Shown piece by piece: positions 1 to 5,261 of a DNA stretch of 8,196 bases. Position 1 is the first letter of the stretch, and each line of letters begins with the position of its first letter. The position numbers were made by a program, and so were the translations under genes. The DNA is taken from positions 1 to 8,196 of the forward strand of contig DAISJD010000136.1 in NCBI GenBank assembly GCA_036821645.1, given 5' to 3'. Origin of the DNA: DAISJD01 sp036821645 (GTDB lineage Bacteria > Pseudomonadota > Alphaproteobacteria > ATCC43930 > CGMCC-115725). The notes below the pieces were generated by a model. That model did no database searches and was not told the origin of the DNA. It was given only the letters and a program-made list of their open reading frames with translations.

Positions 1-1016
1 GACGCAGTACCGTTCGCGTGACCCGCACGGGGCTGGGCACAGTTCAGGCCAACAATACCGTCACCTTGCGCGCACGGGTCGACGGGGAACTGACAAAAGT
101 GAATTTCATCGAAGGCCAAGAGGTCAAGGCCGGCGACGTCATCGCCCAGATCGACCCGCGCCCCTTTCAAGCGGCCCTGGCCCAAGCCATCGCACAAAGG
201 GCCAAAACCGAGGCGATGCTGCTGAATGCCCGTACCGATCTTAACCGGTTCCAAAGTCTGGCCGTCAAAGAATATGCGACCCGCCAAAGCGTCGATACCC
301 AAACCGGGCTGGTGCGTCAGTTGGAAGCCCAGATGCAAGCCGATCAAGCCCAAATCGATATCGCCAAAGTTCAACTGAGCTACGCCACGATCACGGCCCC
401 GATTGCCGGCCGCACGGGGGCGCGGCTCGTCGATGCCGGCAATCTCATTCGCGCGGCCGAGGCGACCGGCCTCGTCGTTATCACCGAGACCAGCCCGATC
501 GCCGTCAATTTCACCCTGCCGCAGGCGTTGTTTTCCACCTTGAACAAGGCCCGCACCAAAGCGGCCATCGCGGTCGAAGCCTGGCGTGAGGACGATAGCG
601 AGAAACTGGCCGAGGGGGTCTTGAGCCTGATCGACAATCAAATCGACAGCACGACCGGCACGATCAAATTGAAAGCCGTCTTTGCCAACAAGGACAATGC
701 GCTCTGGCCCGGTCAGTTCGTCAATGCCCACATCACCCTCGAAAACCGGGAAAACGCCCTGACGGCCCCCGCCGCCGCCGTGCAACGCGGTCAGAACGGT
801 CCGTTCGTCTGGCTGGTCAAACCCGATGCCTCCGTCGAAATTCGCCCGATCACGCTAGGTCAGATCCAGGATAACGTCGCCCTGATCGAGGCTGGATTGG
901 ACGCGGGCGACCGGGTGGTGACGGATGGCCAGTACAAACTGCGTCCCACGAGCAAAGTCTCGACCCAATCGGCCAATACGGGCACCGATGCCGCACGTCC
1001 GGGACCCGCGTCGTGA
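1..1016 (+). CDS. mdtA: MdtA-like RND efflux periplasmic adaptor (membrane fusion protein), 5' end outside window
   Basis: This is the periplasmic adaptor that links an inner-membrane RND pump to an outer-membrane channel. The reading frame is open from the first bases. A GTG at 18 is in frame, but the family consensus already runs through it (the T-G-L-G-T-V-Q strand), so the true start, with the signal peptide or lipid anchor, lies left of the window. Counting from codon 18, the first lipoyl half (VDGELTKVNF, EGQEVKAGD, QIDPRPF) spans about residues 15-50. An alpha-helical hairpin follows at about 52-118. The second lipoyl half (ITAPIAGRTG) is at 125-134. The beta-barrel region carries LIDNQIDSTTGTIKLKA at 204-220 and LWPGQFVNA at 229-237. 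The membrane-proximal domain ends with GDRVVTDG at 297-304. These segments closely match remembered E. coli MdtA. The stop codon overlaps the pump start by 4 bases (GTGA), which implies one operon and coupled translation. The MdtA assignment over other HlyD-type adaptors is an inference from similarity. Confidence 0.93.
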   Translation, partial: RSTVRVTRTGLGTVQANNTVTLRARVDGELTKVNFIEGQEVKAGDVIAQIDPRPFQAALAQAIAQRAKTEAMLLNARTDLNRFQSLAVKEYATRQSVDTQTGLVRQLEAQMQADQAQIDIAKVQLSYATITAPIAGRTGARLVDAGNLIRAAEATGLVVITETSPIAVNFTLPQALFSTLNKARTKAAIAVEAWREDDSEKLAEGVLSLIDNQIDSTTGTIKLKAVFANKDNALWPGQFVNAHITLENRENALTAPAAAVQRGQNGPFVWLVKPDASVEIRPITLGQIQDNVALIEAGLDAGDRVVTDGQYKLRPTSKVSTQSANTGTDAARPGPAS

Positions 1017-4000
1017 ACAGTATTTCCGCCCCGTTCATCGCACGCCCCGTTGCGACGACGTTGTTGATGCTCGGGATTTTCCTGCTTGGCATCGTGGCTT
1101 ATCCGCTTTTGCCGGTGGCACCCTTGCCGCAGGTCGATTTCCCGACCCTTCAGGTCTCGGCCAGTTTGCCCGGTGCCAGTCCCGAAACCATGGCATCGGC
1201 CGTGGCAGCACCGCTCGAACGGCAATTATCCCAAATACCGGGCGTCACCCAACTGACCTCGTCCAGTGCCTTGGGGGCCACCAGCATCACGGTGCAATTC
1301 GATCTCGACCGCAATATCGATGGGGCGGCCCAGGATGTTCAGGCCGCCATTACGGCCGCAGGCGGTCAATTGCCGCGCAACCTGCCCGGCCCGCCGACAT
1401 ATCGCAAGGTCAATCCCGCCGACAGCCCGATCCTGCTCATCGCAGTCCAAAGCGAAAGCCTGCCGCTCACCACCGTGTCGGATTACGCCGATACGGTCCT
1501 CGCCCAACAGATTTCCCAGATTACCGGCGTCTCCCAAGTCTTTATCGGCGGCGAACAAAAACCGGCGATCCGGGTGCAATTGGACCCGGCCAGTCTCGCC
1601 AATATGGGCCTGTCCCTCGAAGATGTGCGCAGCGTTTTGACCAGCGCCACGGTCAATCAACCCAAAGGCAATTTCGACGGGCCGAACCAAAGTTTCACGA
1701 TTTACAATAACGATCAACTCCTGGCCGCCAGTCAATATGACAGTCTCGTGCTGGCCTATCGCAACGGGGCCCCAATCCGCATCCGCGATGTCGGCCATGC
1801 GATCGAAGGCCCGGAAAACCTGAAACTCGCAGGCTGGCAAAATAATCAACGCGGCATCACGCTGGTGATTTTCCGCCAACCGGGCACCAATGTGATCGCG
1901 GTTGCCGATGCCATCCGGGCGGCCCTGCCCCGCTTGCGCGCCGCCATTCCCCCGGCCATTACGACCGACATCATCGCCGATCGGACCCAAACGATCCGCG
2001 CCTCCATCGACGATGTGCAATTCACCCTGATCTTGACCATTTTTCTGGTCGTTTTGGTTATTTTCCTGTTCCTACGGAATTTTTGGGCGACGGTCATTCC
2101 CAGCATCACCGTGCCCCTCTCCCTGGTCGGCACCTTTGCCGTCATGTATGCGGTGGGCTATTCGCTCGACAATCTTTCCTTGATGGCGCTCACCATCTCG
2201 GTCGGGTTCGTCGTGGACGATGCGATCGTGATGATCGAAAATATCGTGCGTCATATCGAAGAAGGCATGACCCCGCTCGACGCGGCCTATAAGGGGGCGG
2301 GCGAAATCGGGTTCACCATCGTGTCGATCAGCCTGTCCCTGGTCGCCGTGTTCATCCCTTTGTTGTTCATGGGCGGGATCATCGGGCGGCTTTTCCATGA
2401 ATTCGCCGTCACCGTGACGATTGCGATCGCCGTTTCGGCCTTCGTCTCGCTCACCCTTACGCCGATGATGTGTGCACTGTTCCTCAAGGACGAGAAACAC
2501 GCCCAGCATGGCCGCCTCTATCGCTTGGTCGAACGGTTCTTCGACGGAATGCTTGCCGCCTATGCCGTCGGCCTGCGCCTCGTGCTGCGCTATCGGGCGA
2601 TGACGATGGCAAGCCTGTTCGCGACCATCATCGCAACCGGCTATCTTTATGTCATCATTCCGAAAGGCTTCTTTCCGCAGCAGGACACGGGCTTCATCAC
2701 CGGCCTTGCCGAAGGGGCGCAGGATATTTCCTTCGCCGCCATGCGCGACAAGGTTTCGCGTCTGGGTGCCATCATCAAGGCCGATCCCGATATCGGCGGG
2801 TTTTCCATGTCGCTGGGCGGCGGGTTCAATGGACAGACCAACAATACCGCCCGCTTCTTCATCGGCCTGCGCCCGGCACCGGAACGCAAGGCAACCGCCG
2901 ATCAGGTGATCAACCGCCTGCGCCCCAAGATCGCCGCCGTCGAGGGGGTGGCCCTCTTCCTTCAGGCAGCCCAAGACATCAATGTCGGCGGCCGCATCAG
3001 CCGGACCCAATATCAATATACGCTGCAAGATGCCGATCTTGCCGAACTCAATCAATGGGCCCCGAAACTGGTCAGTAAAATGCAGGAATTGCCGATGCTG
3101 CGCGACGTGGCCAGCGATCAGCAAGCCAATGCACCGACCGTTTCCATCGTGATCGATCGGGATGCGGCGGCGCGGTTCGGGATTCTGCCCCAGGTGATTG
3201 ACGACACGCTTTATGATGCGTTCGGCCAACGCCAAGTCACGCAATATTTTACCCAGCAAAACCAATATCGCGTGGTCATGGAAATTCCGCAGGCGCTTCA
3301 GAATGATCCAGAGAATCTGCAAAAAATCTATGTGAAATCGCCAATTTCCGGCAAGATGATCCCGCTTTCGACCTTTGCGCGCTATGACCGCAACACGACC
3401 AATTATCTGTCGATCGGCCATCAAAGCCAATTTCCGGCCGTCACCCTTTCCTTCAACTTGGCCCCTGGGGCGGCATTGGGCGACGCGGTTACCGCCGTTA
3501 CCGATCTCGGCCGTCGCTTGGGGGCCCCTGTCGGTCTCGTCGGCACCTTCCAGGGCAGTGCCGCCGCCTTTCAAAGCTCGCTCTCGACCCAACCGGCCCT
3601 GATCGCCGCCGCGATCGTCGTGATCTATCTGATCATGGGCATGCTGTACGAAAGCTATATTCACCCGATCACCATCCTGTCCACCCTGCCCTCGGCCGGT
3701 GTCGGCGCCTTGATCATGCTGCTGTTGTTTCACTATGATCTCAGCGTCATCGCCCTCATCGGGATCATCCTGCTGATCGGGATCGTCAAGAAAAACGCCA
3801 TCATGATGATCGATTTTGCGATCGAGGCCGAACATCGCCAGGGCTTGTCCGCCCATGACGCGATTTATCAAGCCTGTCTGATGCGGTTTCGCCCGATCAT
3901 GATGACGACCATGGCCGCCTTATTGGGGGGTGTTCCCCTCATGATCGGGACCGGAACCGGATCGGAATTGCGCCAACCGCTTGGCTACGCGATTGTGGGC

Positions 4001-4159
4001 GGCCTCCTCGTCTCGCAGATCCTCACCCTTTACACCACCCCCGTGGTCTATCTTTATCTCGATCAAATCCGGGTCTGGTTCGACCGGCGGCGCGGGCGCA
4101 CGCCCAGTGTCGCCAGCCCCTCCAGATTGCAGCGGGCCTTGGCGTCAACCGGCGACTAA
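1013..4159 (+). CDS. MdtB/MdtC-like RND (HAE1) multidrug efflux pump, inner-membrane permease
   Basis: This is a proton-driven inner-membrane transporter that exports hydrophobic or amphipathic compounds as a trimer with the adaptor encoded just upstream. At 1048 residues it is full length for the HAE1 family. The GTG start overlaps the adaptor stop, a weak GGGA lies 8 bases upstream (1001-1004), and the protein opens with the usual family N-terminus (PFIARPVATTLLM). Visible landmarks are TM1 at about 10-31, porter domains to about 330, TM2 at about 335-354 ending in FLFLRN, and the proton-relay aspartates D402 and D403 in GFVVDDAIVMIEN. The first half ends with SLTLTPMMCALFL. The linker GFFPQQDTG is at 552-560, and the second membrane bundle starts at about 860. 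K927 in VKKNAIMMIDFA corresponds to AcrB K940. All known proton-relay residues are therefore present and the pump should be active. The N-terminal part reads more like MdtC, while the middle (NGAPIR, IRASIDDVQF, KGAGEIGFTI) reads more like MdtB. No second pump gene follows, so I assign no symbol. No TolC-type channel is adjacent. Confidence 0.97.
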   Translation: MNSISAPFIARPVATTLLMLGIFLLGIVAYPLLPVAPLPQVDFPTLQVSASLPGASPETMASAVAAPLERQLSQIPGVTQLTSSSALGATSITVQFDLDRNIDGAAQDVQAAITAAGGQLPRNLPGPPTYRKVNPADSPILLIAVQSESLPLTTVSDYADTVLAQQISQITGVSQVFIGGEQKPAIRVQLDPASLANMGLSLEDVRSVLTSATVNQPKGNFDGPNQSFTIYNNDQLLAASQYDSLVLAYRNGAPIRIRDVGHAIEGPENLKLAGWQNNQRGITLVIFRQPGTNVIAVADAIRAALPRLRAAIPPAITTDIIADRTQTIRASIDDVQFTLILTIFLVVLVIFLFLRNFWATVIPSITVPLSLVGTFAVMYAVGYSLDNLSLMALTISVGFVVDDAIVMIENIVRHIEEGMTPLDAAYKGAGEIGFTIVSISLSLVAVFIPLLFMGGIIGRLFHEFAVTVTIAIAVSAFVSLTLTPMMCALFLKDEKHAQHGRLYRLVERFFDGMLAAYAVGLRLVLRYRAMTMASLFATIIATGYLYVIIPKGFFPQQDTGFITGLAEGAQDISFAAMRDKVSRLGAIIKADPDIGGFSMSLGGGFNGQTNNTARFFIGLRPAPERKATADQVINRLRPKIAAVEGVALFLQAAQDINVGGRISRTQYQYTLQDADLAELNQWAPKLVSKMQELPMLRDVASDQQANAPTVSIVIDRDAAARFGILPQVIDDTLYDAFGQRQVTQYFTQQNQYRVVMEIPQALQNDPENLQKIYVKSPISGKMIPLSTFARYDRNTTNYLSIGHQSQFPAVTLSFNLAPGAALGDAVTAVTDLGRRLGAPVGLVGTFQGSAAAFQSSLSTQPALIAAAIVVIYLIMGMLYESYIHPITILSTLPSAGVGALIMLLLFHYDLSVIALIGIILLIGIVKKNAIMMIDFAIEAEHRQGLSAHDAIYQACLMRFRPIMMTTMAALLGGVPLMIGTGTGSELRQPLGYAIVGGLLVSQILTLYTTPVVYLYLDQIRVWFDRRRGRTPSVASPSRLQRALASTGD

Positions 4160-4193
4160 GTCCACTCTTTGACCAGAGAAATGGGACCGGTCT

Positions 4194-4628
4194 TCAAACC
4201 TCTTCCAGTTGAAACCGCCCGTCGACATCATCGAGCACGGCGTGCAGGTCCGCCACCCGATCGATGCCAAGGGCGGCATTGAAGGCGTCTTGTGCGGCAC
4301 GCCAGGCGGGTTTCGCCGCCGTGCGTGCCGCCCGCCCCGCCTCGGTGAGGTGGATGAATTTTTGGCGTCCGTCTGGGACGAGGCCGATCCAGCCATGGGC
4401 AAGCATCGGCTTTAGAGTCCGGGTCAAACTGGTCCGATCCATATCCATGCGGGCGGCAATCCCCCCTACGGTCCGATCCTGCGCCTCATCGAGCAACAGC
4501 GACAGAACCCCAAACTGGGTCACGGTCAGCCCCGCCGCCGCGAGATAGAGATCGTAATGGCGGGTCACGCGCCGCGTCAGACGCCGCAGCCGAAAACAAC
4601 TGCACCCACGCACGGGCGGCTTGCTCAT
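4194..4628 (-). CDS. MarR-family winged-helix transcriptional regulator
   Basis: This is a 144-residue dimeric DNA-binding regulator of MarR type. I place the start at ATG 4628-4626 because a strong AAGGGAG ribosome binding site (4637-4643) precedes it by 8 bases and because the protein then begins at the expected MSKPPVRGCSC. A longer frame to 4694 would add 22 residues, swallow the promoter and operator, and have no comparable site. The N-terminal dimerisation helices cover about residues 10-48 (LTRRVTRHYD, GLTVTQFGVLSLL). The helix-turn-helix is at about 53-75 with recognition helix MDRTSLTRTLKPML, the wing (PDGRQKFIHLTEAG) at 85-98, and C-terminal dimerisation helices follow. C9 and C11 form a C-x-C near the N-terminus, similar to what I recall from a MarR subgroup. 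The gene is divergent from the thioesterase across 65 bases holding a perfect palindrome, and convergent with the efflux pump, with stops 34 bases apart. Autoregulation and control of the thioesterase are inferred. Its ligand is unknown. Confidence 0.93.
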   Translation of the reverse strand: MSKPPVRGCSCFRLRRLTRRVTRHYDLYLAAAGLTVTQFGVLSLLLDEAQDRTVGGIAARMDMDRTSLTRTLKPMLAHGWIGLVPDGRQKFIHLTEAGRAARTAAKPAWRAAQDAFNAALGIDRVADLHAVLDDVDGRFQLEEV

Positions 4629-4636
4629 TTTGCGGG

Positions 4637-4643
4637 CTCCCTT
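4637..4643 (-). promoter_or_regulatory. Ribosome binding site of the MarR gene (decides the start)
   Basis: Read on the - strand the bases are AAGGGAG, 8 bases before the ATG at 4628. This is the best Shine-Dalgarno match near the gene and selects the 144-residue form over the longer open frame. Confidence 0.8.
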
Positions 4644-4645
4644 CG

Positions 4646-4673
4646 TTGAAAATAGGTGTATATACACTATATG
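4646..4673 (+). promoter_or_regulatory. Predicted sigma70-type promoter of the thioesterase gene
   Basis: A -35 box TTGAAA (4646-4651, 5 of 6 to TTGACA) is followed after 16 bases by TATATG (4668-4673, 4 of 6 to TATAAT). Transcription would begin near 4680, leaving a very short leader with GGAG at 4682-4685, 8 bases before the ATG at 4694. The spacer contains the whole palindrome at 4656-4667, so a bound regulator would block polymerase. This is predicted from consensus only, and a 17-base spacer with ATATGT is an alternative. Confidence 0.5.
4656..4667. promoter_or_regulatory. Perfect 12-bp palindrome, candidate MarR operator
   Basis: GTGTATATACAC is a perfect inverted repeat with no spacer in the middle of the divergent intergenic region. 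It lies between the -35 and -10 boxes predicted for the thioesterase and overlaps the -10 box and start-site region predicted for the MarR gene. MarR-family dimers usually bind palindromes of about this size next to their own gene. The assignment to this regulator is inferred from position and symmetry; the flanking bases do not extend the symmetry. Confidence 0.55.
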
Positions 4674-4694
4674 TCCTTTTCGGAGACACGACAA
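4666..4694 (-). promoter_or_regulatory. Predicted sigma70-type promoter of the MarR gene
   Basis: On the - strand, TTGTCG (4694-4689, 4 of 6) and TATAGT (4671-4666, 5 of 6) are separated by exactly 17 bases. The predicted start site, near 4659, falls inside the palindrome at 4656-4667, which fits autorepression. The -35 box touches the ATG of the divergent thioesterase gene, so the two promoters overlap face to face. This is consensus-based and untested. Confidence 0.5.
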
Positions 4695-5242
4695 TGACCA
4701 CCGCGCATCCTGAAACCGAAGCCCTCTGGACCGAAGAATTTGAAACCCTGAAATCGGCCGCCTTATCCCCTGGCGTCGTCAGCCAACAGGTCTTGGCAGG
4801 CCATGATGGCATTGATCTTCTCGGCAAGATGATGCGCGGGCAATTGCCGCCGCCGCCGATCGCCCACAGTTTGAATTTTCTGTTGGTCGAGGTTGAAAAA
4901 GGCCGGGTCGTGTTTCAAGGCATGCCGCTGCGCGCCTTTTATAATCCGTTGGGTTCAATCCATGGCGGGTGGATTGCCACCCTGCTCGATTCCTGCGTCG
5001 GCTGTGCGGTTCATTCGACCCTGACGGCAGGCAAAGGCTATACGACCGTCGAACTCAAGGTGAATTATGTCCGCGCCGTTACCGATACGACCGGCCCCGT
5101 GCGGGCCGAGGGCAAGATCATCGCGCTGGGCGGTCGGATCGCGACGGCCGAAGGACGCCTCATCGATGCGAAAGGGCGGCTTTTGGCCCATGCCACCACA
5201 ACCTGCTTGCTGTTCGATCTGACAGGCGGGGGCGACCGCTGA
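4694..5242 (+). CDS. PaaI-type hotdog-fold acyl-CoA thioesterase
   Basis: This is a predicted cytoplasmic thioesterase of 182 residues that would hydrolyse an acyl- or aryl-CoA thioester to the free acid and CoA. The start is ATG 4694, chosen because GGAG (4682-4685) lies 8 bases upstream; an earlier ATG at 4646 would run through the promoter. The hotdog core covers about residues 55-175. The signature is at 84-99: N84, then G87, H90-G91-G92, and D99 on the central helix, as in PaaI-like enzymes, where the HGG turn and the helix acid form the active site. TTVELKVNYVRAV (117-129) is the usual following strand, and GRIATAEGRLIDAKGRLLAHATTTCLLF is the typical C-terminal sheet region (147 onward). 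The first 55 or so residues are an extension beyond the smallest PaaI proteins and may help substrate binding. The gene is divergent from the MarR gene, which suggests control by that regulator. Substrate cannot be read from the sequence. The stop is 19 bases from that of the convergent sensor kinase. Confidence 0.92.
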   Translation: MTTAHPETEALWTEEFETLKSAALSPGVVSQQVLAGHDGIDLLGKMMRGQLPPPPIAHSLNFLLVEVEKGRVVFQGMPLRAFYNPLGSIHGGWIATLLDSCVGCAVHSTLTAGKGYTTVELKVNYVRAVTDTTGPVRAEGKIIALGGRIATAEGRLIDAKGRLLAHATTTCLLFDLTGGGDR

Positions 5243-5261
5243 AGCGATCGCCTAACGTCTC

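Noticed and set aside
1226..2020. Other - strand and alternative-frame open frames over the efflux genes
   Set aside because: They overlap the adaptor and pump genes, show no recognisable domain, and have no independent start signals.
2072..3871. Long - strand open frame of 599 codons inside the pump gene
   Set aside because: It lies wholly within the clearly coding pump gene and has the low-complexity, Asp/His/Gly/Arg-rich composition typical of antisense shadows in GC-rich DNA.
4160..4193. Possible bidirectional terminator between the pump and MarR genes
   Set aside because: The only symmetry is the short GACCGGTC palindrome with no useful stem-loop and no T-run, so a terminator cannot be claimed.
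4629..4694. N-terminal extension of the MarR protein by 22 residues to an ATG at 4694
   Set aside because: It would translate through the predicted promoter and operator, lacks a ribosome binding site, and the extra residues do not resemble the family N-terminus.
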